Part shown: piece after piece, positions 47,136 through 56,803 of the stretch | Numbering within the stretch: position 1 is the first letter of the stretch | Layout of the letters: the number at the start of each line of letters is the position of its first letter | Program-made: the position numbers and the translations under genes | NCBI GenBank assembly: GCA_016278615.1 | Contig: JADQBM010000003.1 | Location: forward strand, 1-64,000 | Direction of reading: 5' to 3' | Source of the DNA: Clostridia bacterium | GTDB lineage: Bacteria; Bacillota; Clostridia; Peptostreptococcales; JAAYPU01 | DNA length: 64,000 bases | The notes under the pieces: model-generated | The model's input: the letters and a program-made list of their open reading frames with translations, nothing else | What the model was told of the DNA's origin: nothing | The model's database searches: none

Positions 47136-47858
47136 TCATTTCACTGGGGCTTTCCTGATTAGAAGGAAACTTAGAGCACTGAATATTATGAAACCAATAC
47201 TCATACTCAAGACAGCAATATAGGGATTGTAACCGTGTTTAAACCCCCATATAAGAGCAAAGAAATCGGTTATGACATATGAAATGGTCCCATTGGTGAT
47301 GCGATTTAGGTAGCCCAAAACACTTAATAATATAAAAGGAGAAACTGAGACAACAATTTTTGTCAACGTATTACTTCTATAATATACCAATGCTACAAAA
47401 TATCCAATAATGGCAAACAGCGACAGTGCAGAAAAGGACCAAATAAAGTTATCCATAATATTTGGGTTGGCTCCTACAAAACTAACTGTTCTGAGATATA
47501 TCTGAGAAAACAATGAGTTGTAGACGCCAAAAATATTTGTAACACGGTTAATGATGATGTCAAAAGCAGCAATGAAGGCTGTTACAGGAAAAATGCTAAG
47601 TATGTGTCCCTGAAAATATCTCTTCCTCGTAATGTTATTGGCCTGCATAAAAATATAACTTTGCTTAAAAATAGAGATTCCTGATACAAAAATGAAAATA
47701 ACAGAAGCAAAGTCAAGACCGCCTATAGATACATTTCCATGGTGTTGGGCCGTGGCTAAGGTTAGTAAAGTTGCTATGGCTATGATGATCAGGTAGTAAA
47801 CCAGTAAGGCCGATTTCATTTCATTTATCTCATATTTTACAATCTTAATGGTGTTCAT
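47136..47858 (-). CDS. ABC transporter permease-like membrane protein
   Basis: 6-TM-like hydrophobic ORF coupled to an ABC ATPase gene. Confidence 0.75.
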   Translation of the reverse strand: MNTIKIVKYEINEMKSALLVYYLIIIAIATLLTLATAQHHGNVSIGGLDFASVIFIFVSGISIFKQSYIFMQANNITRKRYFQGHILSIFPVTAFIAAFDIIINRVTNIFGVYNSLFSQIYLRTVSFVGANPNIMDNFIWSFSALSLFAIIGYFVALVYYRSNTLTKIVVSVSPFILLSVLGYLNRITNGTISYVITDFFALIWGFKHGYNPYIAVLSMSIGFIIFSALSFLLIRKAPVK

Positions 47859-47872
47859 ATATTCATCCTCCT

Positions 47873-48742
47873 TTATGAATTGGTAAGCTGAATAAACAGC
47901 TTTTGCAAATCCAGTTTTGTTATTTCAAGGTTGTGTTTATTCATGGTCTCTATCAAGGGGCGACTCCCAAGGATATAGGCGGATTTGAATCTGCCTATGG
48001 TATCTATACCAATAACTCTCTTATCTTGAATGAAAGAGTCGACATCTTCTGCCTTGCCTGAAAGGGTATATCCCGATGATAAGATGCTCTCTGTATGATC
48101 TGAAAGCATTAATTTTCCATTGTTGATAATAATCACTTCTTCAATTATATCGGCCACTTCTTCAATAAGATGGGTAGAGATAATAATTGTTTTTGGTTTT
48201 CCGCTGTAGTGATTAATGAGTTCTTTATAGAACATATCCCGATGGTTTGCATCAAGACCCAAAATAGGCTCATCAAAAAGTAAGATTTCTGCATTTGAGG
48301 ATAGGGTCAGGATAATTTTTAGGATAGAGGCGTAACCGGTAGAAAGCTCTCGAAATTTCTTATTCTTTTTGAGTCCGAATTTATCAGATAGATGGCTGGC
48401 GTATTCCACATCAAAATCCCAATAGAATTCCTTTGTCCATTTGAAAAGATCCTTAACTTTCATTGTGGGAGGATAAAGGTTGAATTCAGACATATAATAG
48501 ATTTTGGACAAAGCATTTTCATTTTCGAATACAGTTTCAGAATCAATGGTGATTTCGCCATTAGAGGGAAATAATTTGTTGGTTATTAAATTTAGCAAGG
48601 TGGTTTTTCCAGCGCCATTTCTACCTAAAAGACCGTATATTTTATTTCCTTCTATGTTAAGGGATAAGCTTTCCAGCGCTACAGTTTTTCCATAAAGTTT
48701 CGTTAAATCTTTAATTTCTATTTTGCTCATTATTGAGAACAC
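47873..48742 (-). CDS. ABC transporter ATP-binding protein
   Basis: 'GLLGRNGAGKTTLLNLITNKL', 'LSTGYASILKIILTLSSNAEILLFDEPILGLDANHRD'. Confidence 0.92.
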   Translation of the reverse strand: MFSIMSKIEIKDLTKLYGKTVALESLSLNIEGNKIYGLLGRNGAGKTTLLNLITNKLFPSNGEITIDSETVFENENALSKIYYMSEFNLYPPTMKVKDLFKWTKEFYWDFDVEYASHLSDKFGLKKNKKFRELSTGYASILKIILTLSSNAEILLFDEPILGLDANHRDMFYKELINHYSGKPKTIIISTHLIEEVADIIEEVIIINNGKLMLSDHTESILSSGYTLSGKAEDVDSFIQDKRVIGIDTIGRFKSAYILGSRPLIETMNKHNLEITKLDLQKLFIQLTNS

Positions 48743-49098
48743 TCCTTTCTAAGCATTATGATGATTTCTTCTTTAGTAATCTTTAGTTTTTTAGCTTCAT
48801 TTAATAAAGTAATAATATAATTTTCATAAAAATCTTTCTTTCGTTTTTGAAAGATTTTTTCCTTCGCATCGGCACATACAAACATACCCACACCCCTTTT
48901 TTTATATAAAATACCTTCATCTACAAGGAGATTAATCCCTTTACCAGCAGTAGCTGGATTTATTTTAAAATTCATGGATATTTCAGTAGTGGAAGGGATT
49001 TGAGCATCTTCTTCAAATATTCCCTTTAAAATATCATCTTCTACGGTCTCTGCTAATTGAAGGTAGAGTGGCTTAGTAGTATCAAAATCAAGCAGCAA
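48730..49098 (-). CDS. GntR family (YtrA-type, short) transcriptional regulator
   Basis: 'PLYLQLAETVEDDILKGIFEEDAQIPSTTEISMNFKINPATAGKGINLLVDEGILYKKRGVGMFV'. Confidence 0.92.
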   Translation of the reverse strand: MLLDFDTTKPLYLQLAETVEDDILKGIFEEDAQIPSTTEISMNFKINPATAGKGINLLVDEGILYKKRGVGMFVCADAKEKIFQKRKKDFYENYIITLLNEAKKLKITKEEIIIMLRKECSQ

Positions 49099-49552
49099 AG
49101 AATCACCTCCTAGGTTTTTAAGTTAAATGGTTAGTTACTTGTGTAATTAACTATATAACTACACAAAAGAATTGTCAATAGATCTATTATAAAAATATTT
49201 TTTAAACTTAGATGCATACTTATGACATTAAGTCACAAAGTTGAAGCATTGAAGAGTGTAGGTGTCGTGAATATTTTTAAAAGAATTTTTTGTACAAATA
49301 AAAAAACATGAATAATAAAATTGAGGTTTAAGAATAAGGATATAAAACTTCCTACTGATTTAACAGAGAAATGACATATGATTCAAAGCTATACAAGCAA
49401 TAGTCGTTTCATTGAAGAATAGTCATATAGATGGAGAAAGAATTCAGAAGGTTTAGGAGAGAAAAGATAGGAAATAGAAAAGAATTTTAAAAAAAGCATT
49501 TGATAATTACAAAAAACCATGTATAATCAGTAAGAGTTATACTGATATTGAA

Positions 49553-49580
49553 AGTTGCACAGATGTGTGCAATTTTTCTT
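49553..49580 (+). terminator. terminator-like hairpin in the ABC-F gene leader
   Basis: TTGCACAgatgTGTGCAATTTTTCTTTT. Confidence 0.6.
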
Positions 49581-49603
49581 TTGAAATAAGTAAGGAGGCA
49601 ACT

Positions 49604-49636
49604 ATGCACATAAATTGTATAGTAAATAGATTATGA
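49604..49636 (+). CDS. candidate leader peptide ORF (MHINCIVNRL*), ATGA overlap with the ABC-F start
   Basis: AAGGAGGCAACT-ATG with ideal spacing; the ABC-F ATG (49633) has no evident SD of its own. Confidence 0.45.
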   Translation: MHINCIVNRL

Positions 49637-51252
49637 TAACAGTTAATGGCTTGGGATTAAGATTCGGTGGTCAAAAATTATTTGAAGATGTGAATTTAAA
49701 ATTTACTCCTGGCAATTGCTATGGGGTCATAGGCGCTAATGGAGCAGGCAAATCTACATTTCTAAAGATTTTATCAGGCGAAATAGAATCTACCGAAGGG
49801 AATGTTTCTATAACACCTGGGGAAAGAATGGCAGTCTTAAAGCAAAATCATTTTGAATTTGATGAGTTTAATGTATTAGACACAGTGATTATGGGACATA
49901 AAAGACTGTATGAAATCATGCAAGAAAAGGACGCTATTTACCTTAAAGAAGCGTTCACAGATGAAGATGGAATCAGAGCTGCTGATTTAGAGCAAGAGTT
50001 TGCTGAATTAGATGGATGGGATGCAGAGACAAATGCAGAAAAGTTGTTGGTGGGCTTAGGCATTGCCAAGGACTTACATTCAAAAAACATGGGAGAACTA
50101 CTGGGAAGTGAAAAGGTAAAAGTGTTGTTGGCGCAATCCCTATTTGGGAATCCGGATATATTACTTCTTGATGAGCCTACGAACCATTTGGATTTTAGAG
50201 CCATTAATTGGGTGGAAGAATTTTTGCTCAATTATGAGAAGACTGTAATCGTGGTTTCTCATGACAGACATTTTTTAAACAAAGTCTGTACTCATATGGT
50301 GGATATTGATTACAGTAAAATCAAGATGGTAGTGGGTAATTATGATTTTTGGTATCAATCCAGTCAATTAATGCTAAAATTAATGAATGATAAAAATAAG
50401 AAGAATGAAGAAAAGATTAAAGAGCTCCAAGCATTTATTGCAAGGTTTAGTTCAAATGCATCTAAAGCAAAGCAAGCCACCTCGCGGAAGAAGCTACTGG
50501 ATAAAATCACGGTGGAGGATATCCAACCCTCTTCACGTAAATATCCTTTTGTTGGTTTTACGCCAGATAGAGAAGCGGGAAAAGATATCTTGCAAGTGGA
50601 GGGAATCAGTAAAACCATCAAAGGCATTAAGGTTTTAGATAACATTTCTTTTACCGTCAATAAAGGGGATAAAATTGTATTCTTAGGAAAAGAAGAAATT
50701 GCCAGAACCACATTGTTTAAGATATTAACAGGAGAATTAGAACCGGATCAAGGCAGCTACAAATGGGGTGTAACCACATCCGTTTCCTACTTCCCAAAAG
50801 ATAACGAAGCTTATTTTAAGCATATGGACCTAAATTTAATCGATTGGCTTCGTCAGTTTTCAGAAGAAAAATCTGAAATATATATCCGAGGATTTTTGGG
50901 AAAGATGCTGTTTTCAGGAGAAGAGGCTTTGAAAAAAGCCAGTGTCCTTTCTGGTGGAGAGAAGGTGCGTTGTATGCTTTCCAGACTCATGTTGTCAGGT
51001 GCCAATGTTTTGGTTTTGGATGAACCCACCAATCATCTTGACTTAGAGTCTATTCAATCTGTGAACAATGGATTGACAGCATATAAAGGAACTCTTTTAT
51101 TTGCATCCCACGATCATAGCTTCATAGAAACCATTGCCAACAGAGTCATTGAGATTACCCCTACGGGCATTTTTGATAGAGTCATGGACTTTGATGAATT
51201 CTTGGAAAGTGAAGAAATTCAAGAGATGATTGAGAAGATGTATCCTGTTTAA
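49633..51252 (+). CDS. ABC-F family ATPase (YkpA/YbiT-like)
   Basis: Two ABC domains: 'GVIGANGAGKSTFLKILSGEI', 'LLGSEKVKVLLAQSLFGNPDILLLDEPTNHLD', 'VLSGGEKVRCMLSRLMLSGANVLVLDEPTNHLD'; no TM. Confidence 0.93.
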   Translation: MITVNGLGLRFGGQKLFEDVNLKFTPGNCYGVIGANGAGKSTFLKILSGEIESTEGNVSITPGERMAVLKQNHFEFDEFNVLDTVIMGHKRLYEIMQEKDAIYLKEAFTDEDGIRAADLEQEFAELDGWDAETNAEKLLVGLGIAKDLHSKNMGELLGSEKVKVLLAQSLFGNPDILLLDEPTNHLDFRAINWVEEFLLNYEKTVIVVSHDRHFLNKVCTHMVDIDYSKIKMVVGNYDFWYQSSQLMLKLMNDKNKKNEEKIKELQAFIARFSSNASKAKQATSRKKLLDKITVEDIQPSSRKYPFVGFTPDREAGKDILQVEGISKTIKGIKVLDNISFTVNKGDKIVFLGKEEIARTTLFKILTGELEPDQGSYKWGVTTSVSYFPKDNEAYFKHMDLNLIDWLRQFSEEKSEIYIRGFLGKMLFSGEEALKKASVLSGGEKVRCMLSRLMLSGANVLVLDEPTNHLDLESIQSVNNGLTAYKGTLLFASHDHSFIETIANRVIEITPTGIFDRVMDFDEFLESEEIQEMIEKMYPV

Positions 51253-51289
51253 AAATTAAGAATTAACTGAAAAACTCTAGCCAATCAAG

Positions 51290-51585
51290 CAGTCTCAACG
51301 ACGAAATTACAATTTCCGCAGTCTCGATTACGAAATCGGAGATTTCCACAGTCTCGAAGACGAAATCAGAGATTTTTATCTCGTTATGAATGGCAACTCT
51401 TGCTAATGGGAGATTAGAGAGTTCCACTTATCTCGTTGCGAATGGCAACTCTGTTCAATCCAAGATTGGAGAGTTCCACTTGTTTCGTTGGACCTGCGAC
51501 GTAATCGAAGATTACTGCTAGGGCTTCAACATTGGAGAGTTTCAGTATAGGACCTACATCAGAATCAAAGAATTCTGTGTTAGGT
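51290..51585. repeat. array of small hairpin units (3 x ~30 bp, 2 x 52 bp, plus related hairpins)
   Basis: Units CAGTCTCNANNACGAAATNNNRATTTYNR at 51290/51319/51349; TCTCGTTRYGAATGGCAACTCT...AGAGTTCCACTTR at 51379/51431 (52-bp period); further stems at ~51501-51515 and ~51561-51578. Confidence 0.85.
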
Positions 51586-51589
51586 CTCT

Positions 51590-51645
51590 AAGAATTAAGG
51601 TGGATTTTGCTTCAAAAACAAGAAGCAAAATCTGTTTTTTTTTGT
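51590..51645 (+). terminator. intrinsic terminator built from the GATTTTGC core
   Basis: GATTTTGCTTCaaaaacaaGAAGCAAAATCTGTTTTTTTTT. Confidence 0.85.
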
Positions 51646-51672
51646 CTTTGCGAGGGGAGCGAGGCAATCTCA
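51646..51672. repeat. short dispersed-repeat-like motif TTTGCGAGGGGAGCGAGGCAATCTC
   Basis: Resembles the widely seen ATTGCGAGGAGCGAAGCAATCTC interspersed repeat; single copy here. Confidence 0.5.
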
Positions 51673-51798
51673 TTATGAGTTGACTGTTGCTTATAACTTG
51701 AAAAATGCATTATAATAAAAAGAATATAAGAATTTTATGAAAAGGAAGAATAATAAAATCAGAAGAAGTGAAATGAAGAGAAGGAAAAGCGTGACGAT

Positions 51799-52461
51799 AT
51801 GTACAAAGTTATTAAATGTAAAGAATATATCAAATACAAGGATGGGCTTATTTTGCAGCAAAGAGCCTTTGATAAGGTTATTGATGGGATATATGATGGG
51901 GTATTGATCCTATTAGAACATGCGCCTGTTTTTACAATTGGAACCAATGGTGGCCTTGAAAATTTCTTAATATCTGAAGAAGGATTGGCAGCTAAAGGTG
52001 TGGATGTTGTTGAAACGAAACGAGGCGGGAATGTCACTTTTCATGGCCCTGGACAGATTGTGGCATATCCTATTTTTTCTTTGGAGAAACTTAAGAAGGA
52101 TGCTCATTGGTATATGGATTGCCTTGAGGAGGTCGTTATAAAAACACTCTCCCAATACGGCGTTCATGGGTCTAAAAAGCCAGAATATAGAGGGGTTTGG
52201 GTTGGAAATTGTAAAATATCTGCAGTAGGGGTATATCTTAAGAAGTGGACTACATTTCATGGATTATCCTTAAACATTGATATAGATAAGGAATATTTCA
52301 ATATGATTAATCCTTGTGGCATTACGGAATTTGGCGTGTCCAATCTTTTAGATTATGTAGAGTCTATTGAAATGGAAAAGGTTAAGGAACAGTTGGTAAG
52401 AGATTTTCAAAAGGTATTTGAAATAGAATTAGAAAATGCAGATAAAAGCATTTTGGAATAG
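51799..52461 (+). CDS. lipB: octanoyltransferase LipB
   Basis: 'VLILLEHAPVFTIGTNGG', 'TKRGGNVTFHGPGQIVAYPIFSL', 'WVGNCKISAVGVYLKKWTTFHGLSLNI'. Confidence 0.95.
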   Translation: MYKVIKCKEYIKYKDGLILQQRAFDKVIDGIYDGVLILLEHAPVFTIGTNGGLENFLISEEGLAAKGVDVVETKRGGNVTFHGPGQIVAYPIFSLEKLKKDAHWYMDCLEEVVIKTLSQYGVHGSKKPEYRGVWVGNCKISAVGVYLKKWTTFHGLSLNIDIDKEYFNMINPCGITEFGVSNLLDYVESIEMEKVKEQLVRDFQKVFEIELENADKSILE

Positions 52462-52472
52462 GATGTGAATTT

Positions 52473-53333
52473 ATGGAAGAATTGAAAAGACCCCATTGGA
52501 TAAAAAAACGTGTAAGTGAGATTGCAAATATTGAAGAAACAGAGAAACTGTTAAGGAGTTTGGGGCTTCACACGGTTTGTGAAGGGGCTGAATGCCCTAA
52601 TATCGCAGAATGCTTTGGTAATAAAACAGCAACATTTATGATTTTGGGAGGCGTTTGCACCCGTCAGTGTAGATTTTGTGCCGTTACCAAAGGTGCACCT
52701 GAGAAAATTGATGGGCAAGAACCGGCCAATATTGGAAAAGCAAGCAAAGAAATGAATTTGAAACACATTGTCGTCACATCTGTAACAAGAGATGATATGC
52801 CCGATGGCGGTGCAGAGCACTTTGCTAAAACAGTGAAAGAAATAAGAAAACATAATCCCCAATCCACAATAGAACTATTGATTCCTGATTTGCAGGGAGA
52901 TTGGGATGACCTAAAAACCATCGTTAACTCAAAACCAGATGTTTTAAATCATAATTTAGAAACCGTCCCTTCTTTATATAAAGAAGTAAGACCTCAAGCC
53001 AATTATAACCTTTCTTTGGAATTATTAAAGAAAGTAAAAGATTTTAATCCTTCTATCTATTCTAAATCTGGTATCATGTTGGGATTAGGGGAGAAGGAGG
53101 CTGAAGTCTATCAAGTGATGGATGACCTAAGAGAAGTAGAGTGTGACATCCTAACCATGGGCCAGTATCTAAGGCCTACAAAAGAGCATATTTCAATAAA
53201 AGAATATATTCATCCAGACAAATTCGAAGAATACAAAAAAGTTGCGTTACAAAAAGGTTTCAAATACGTCGCTTCGGGACCTTTAATCAGGAGCTCCTAT
53301 AATGCAGGACTGGCTATGGATGAGATGGAGTAG
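52473..53333 (+). CDS. lipA: lipoyl synthase
   Basis: 'CEGAECPNIAECFGNKTATFMILGGVCTRQCRFCAV' two Fe-S cluster motifs; 'SGIMLGLGEKEAEV'. Confidence 0.97.
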   Translation: MEELKRPHWIKKRVSEIANIEETEKLLRSLGLHTVCEGAECPNIAECFGNKTATFMILGGVCTRQCRFCAVTKGAPEKIDGQEPANIGKASKEMNLKHIVVTSVTRDDMPDGGAEHFAKTVKEIRKHNPQSTIELLIPDLQGDWDDLKTIVNSKPDVLNHNLETVPSLYKEVRPQANYNLSLELLKKVKDFNPSIYSKSGIMLGLGEKEAEVYQVMDDLREVECDILTMGQYLRPTKEHISIKEYIHPDKFEEYKKVALQKGFKYVASGPLIRSSYNAGLAMDEME

Positions 53334-53413
53334 TAAAATCTTCTTTTTTGGTCAACCATCCACTCACTTTAGTTTGCAGAGAAACATATAACTAATTAGG
53401 GGTGGAAGATTCA

Positions 53414-54124
53414 ATGAAATTTAATGTTGCTTTTAAACATATATGGTGGGGCATTTTACTTTTTGGCTGTTTATTATTACTGGGTCAAAGATTCCATATA
53501 ATTCAGAAAGGACCATTAAGCGATTATGATGTTGTGGTCGTCGGGTTACTAGTTTTAATAGCTCTAATGCCATTCTTTTCTGAACTTTCCTTTTTGGGAT
53601 TTTCAATAAAGAAAGATATGACAGAGTTTAAAAGAGAAGTAAAGGATGATATTCTTGATCTTAAATATGAAGTCACTAATGTAATGAATAACAACGCTAA
53701 TGCAAATATTAATTTTGATCTAAATGTTCCAATACCCGATGAAGAATTAAGTACCCTCGAAGAAGAATATAAAGCAATACTAAATCAATCATTACCTGAG
53801 TCAGATGCAAGAAATTCTTTTAATTTTGATGTTCCTAGAGAAACAAGCTTATTTTTTGAAGCACGATATTCTATAGAACAAGAATTAAGGCGCCTATGGA
53901 ACAATCATTTTAATGAGGATAATTTCACAAGTTATACCATTAATAAAATAATACAGAAACTTGCCCAAAATAAAATTGTACCCAATAATCTTGCCCAAAT
54001 CATAAAAGAGGTTTACTCTATTTGCACGCCTGCCATTTGCGGGGAAAAACCCAGCAAAAATCAGTTTGCTTTTATTAAGGAGGTTGTACCTGGGTTATTG
54101 GCTGTTTTGAAAGAAGTTGATTAA
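53414..54124 (+). CDS. hypothetical membrane protein
   Basis: Two N-terminal TMs plus soluble domain; start uncertain (53402/53414). Confidence 0.6.
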   Translation: MKFNVAFKHIWWGILLFGCLLLLGQRFHIIQKGPLSDYDVVVVGLLVLIALMPFFSELSFLGFSIKKDMTEFKREVKDDILDLKYEVTNVMNNNANANINFDLNVPIPDEELSTLEEEYKAILNQSLPESDARNSFNFDVPRETSLFFEARYSIEQELRRLWNNHFNEDNFTSYTINKIIQKLAQNKIVPNNLAQIIKEVYSICTPAICGEKPSKNQFAFIKEVVPGLLAVLKEVD

Positions 54125-54276
54125 CTGCAAAATAGTTTTCGGTATTCCAGTTATTGACGTTGTTAATAAGTGCTTAGCAAAAAAGGTTGAATAAATAGCC
54201 AAAATCGAGATAGTATGTAGTAGAAAAGAAATATGAAATAGAGTTACACTTCATAAATGTTTTTCGGGAGGTAATT

Positions 54277-55164
54277 ATGATAAAAAGACCTGTAACAATT
54301 TCAATAGTTGGATGGTATTTGCTGGTAACAAATATGTTGGCATTATTAATCTTACCTTTAATTACATCCGTTTCCGGCCCGAGTATTAAAGCAGAATTAG
54401 AGGGAAAAGGGTGGGTTTACTTTGCTTTGTACATCGCTCTTGTTAATATTCCAGGAATCATTTCCGGAATATTAATCATGAAAGGTAGAAATTGGGGGCG
54501 ATTTTTGTATCTTATAATTATTCCTATTAATATTATTCTTAACGGTATATACGATGGGTTTGAACCAACAATTCTAAAGAGCGTTATTCATGTGGTTTTT
54601 ATTATACTAGTCTTCTTGCCTCGAAATAGAGGTTTCTTTAGCAGCAAAAACAGCCAAGAACAAAAAAATGCAGGAGATACTCAAGACAGTTTAGATCATG
54701 ACCACAGGGTAAGTATCAAATATGGATCTAAACTGAAGCGGGTTGGCAGTGTTACATTATTCGTAAGCGGTATACTAATGATTTCTCTTCTATACACAGC
54801 AATTCCCAAAATGCTTGAAAAAGTGGATAACCCACCTCCCATTCTTATCATGGTAATGCTCATTCTCTTCGTTAGTATCGCCTTTTGTATAATTCCCTCT
54901 ATATTCTTGTGGGGAAAAAGTGATTGGAAGAAGCTAACATCTACTGGTTTTTTTGTAGCAGGAGGATTGCATCTATTACAAGGGAGTATTAATTTTTCAA
55001 AGGTTTCTCCTCTATTAAGCATTTCAGATAATGAGTTTGTTAATAAGATAAAGGCAACAATATATTCAGATATTATTTTAGGCTGCATATATGTTAGCAT
55101 AGGCGCTTTACTATTTATTATAGTTAAAAAGTTGGGAAAGGAAAATGAGAAAAACACAGAATGA
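54277..55164 (+). CDS. hypothetical multi-pass membrane protein
   Basis: Hydrophobic segments, RBS GGGAGG. Confidence 0.65.
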   Translation: MIKRPVTISIVGWYLLVTNMLALLILPLITSVSGPSIKAELEGKGWVYFALYIALVNIPGIISGILIMKGRNWGRFLYLIIIPINIILNGIYDGFEPTILKSVIHVVFIILVFLPRNRGFFSSKNSQEQKNAGDTQDSLDHDHRVSIKYGSKLKRVGSVTLFVSGILMISLLYTAIPKMLEKVDNPPPILIMVMLILFVSIAFCIIPSIFLWGKSDWKKLTSTGFFVAGGLHLLQGSINFSKVSPLLSISDNEFVNKIKATIYSDIILGCIYVSIGALLFIIVKKLGKENEKNTE

Positions 55165-55180
55165 CGCCTGACAGGCTTTC

Positions 55181-56197
55181 TCAGTTAATAACAGTAAAAT
55201 AATCATCTTCCTGAAGCATAAAATGACCGGAACTGTAGGGGTTTCCATCTGTAGAGATAAAGACCTTTTCAACCTGATAATAGTTTCCTAATGTGTTTAC
55301 AATACTTTGAATCATTAAACTTTCCATTAATGAACCTGCATTCATTTCTGTAATCAATTCTTCGGAAAAGTCTGCTTTAACTAATTGATTGCTGTAGTCC
55401 AGTAAAATACTGTTTATTTTAGTATTTTCACTAATAGGAGGGGTTAAATCATTCTCCGGAATATTTTTAAATTGAGATTCAAAGATACTTTTTACATCAT
55501 CATTGGTATGAAAAGCAATTTGTTCATCAAAAAAAACTAATTGTTCACTTTTTAAATCAGGATAATAAAACCTAATAGTCAATGGAAGAGCAGTATCTCT
55601 CTCTATTTTTTCAAGTGTGGTTGTTACTTTAAAGTCTTCTGAGTTAAAAACGGAAAATACATGACCCATATCTAAAACATAATAATCTATCATATTTGTT
55701 TTATCATCTATTTCTGTTGTTACTTCTAGAGCTTCGTAGGTTCCTAAAGGAGTCTCAATCTCTGTATCTGTGCTGGTAATACTTCTTTGCCTGCCGTCTG
55801 GCAAAGTCCAAGTAGTGCCTGTTACAAGAGGCTCTTTCAAAATTACTTCTTTGTACTCTTCTTGGATAGCAGTTAAATCTTCCATATAATAAAATTCTTC
55901 TCTCGAAGCAACCACCCTCAACTCACCATCTTTTAATTCCAGTACTTTTGCAAGAGTAGTTCCACCTGTTATGTTTCTCGTCTGAGCTCGATCCCCCCTG
56001 ATAAAGTCAAAGAAAATATCACTTTCAGCATATTCATTTCCTTCACCAGCATAGGAAAGAAGCGTATTCTCTAAAAAGGGATAATAATCTTCTATTCCAA
56101 CTGTTACCGGAGGCTTATCATTATTTTCAGGCGGAGGCGTTCTTCCGCAGGAAGTGATTAATAATAAGGAAAGTACAAGCAATAATATTTTTTTCAT
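55181..56197 (-). CDS. GerMN-domain lipoprotein
   Basis: Lipobox 'LLITSCGR'; C-terminal GerMN-like 'LTIRFYYPDLKSEQLVFF...INSILLDYSNQLVKADFSEELI...QSIVNTLGNYYQVEKVFISTDG'. Confidence 0.8.
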   Translation of the reverse strand: MKKILLLVLSLLLITSCGRTPPPENNDKPPVTVGIEDYYPFLENTLLSYAGEGNEYAESDIFFDFIRGDRAQTRNITGGTTLAKVLELKDGELRVVASREEFYYMEDLTAIQEEYKEVILKEPLVTGTTWTLPDGRQRSITSTDTEIETPLGTYEALEVTTEIDDKTNMIDYYVLDMGHVFSVFNSEDFKVTTTLEKIERDTALPLTIRFYYPDLKSEQLVFFDEQIAFHTNDDVKSIFESQFKNIPENDLTPPISENTKINSILLDYSNQLVKADFSEELITEMNAGSLMESLMIQSIVNTLGNYYQVEKVFISTDGNPYSSGHFMLQEDDYFTVIN

Positions 56198-56332
56198 TGT
56201 ATGACACCTCTAATCATAAATAAGATACTTATTTATATATTACCCAATTTTTATAAAAAAATCTTTTGCATTAAAATCCTTTTCCATCGCAACCTCGAAT
56301 AAATTAACAAATTATATCAACTCTTAGAAGAA

Positions 56333-56803
56333 TTATAGGACTGCATCAATAAAACTGAATACCCTGTTGGAATAAAACGGATTATCATACGCATTATTAC
56401 ATAGAATGATAACCGTATTTTTATTCCCTATGTCCCGATATATACCTGTTTCAAAGCCAAAGGCCCATCCTGTATGCCTTACAATATGCCTTGAATCTGA
56501 TTTATCAACCCAAAACCCGTATCCGTAACCACCTTGATTTGAAACAAATGCTTTGTTCAAGTTTTCCTGCTTTATAAGCTTTTCTGTATATAATGCCTGA
56601 TCCCATATGAATAAATCTTCTATTGTTGATTGGAGCCCGCCTGCAGAATATGCTACTGATTTATCAACATAATCTGCTTCCTCACACATGTCCTCTATGT
56701 GTGAGTTCTTGCCGTTTATATATTTGTAACCGGTTGCTTTATTCTCAAAATTATCATTATGATCTATGGAAGTATTCTTCATGCCAAGAGGGACCAAGAT
56801 ATC
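56333..56803 (-). pseudogene. 5'-truncated serine beta-lactamase-like (class C/PBP-related) gene remnant
   Basis: Reading frame begins '...DILVPLGMKNTS' and ends normally, lacking the N-terminal SxxK half; abuts the truncated dehydratase gene. Confidence 0.82.

Noticed and set aside
51290-51482. CRISPR array
   Set aside because: Repeated units are contiguous hairpins with no unique 30-40-bp spacers, and no cas genes are in the window.
54696-55157. 153-aa minus-strand ORF
   Set aside because: Antisense within a better-supported plus-strand membrane-protein ORF with an RBS; no family signature.
53402-55164. Two neighbouring hypothetical membrane proteins as a defence or toxin system
   Set aside because: No toxin, nuclease, immunity or P-loop signature was visible; nothing beyond TM segments supports this.
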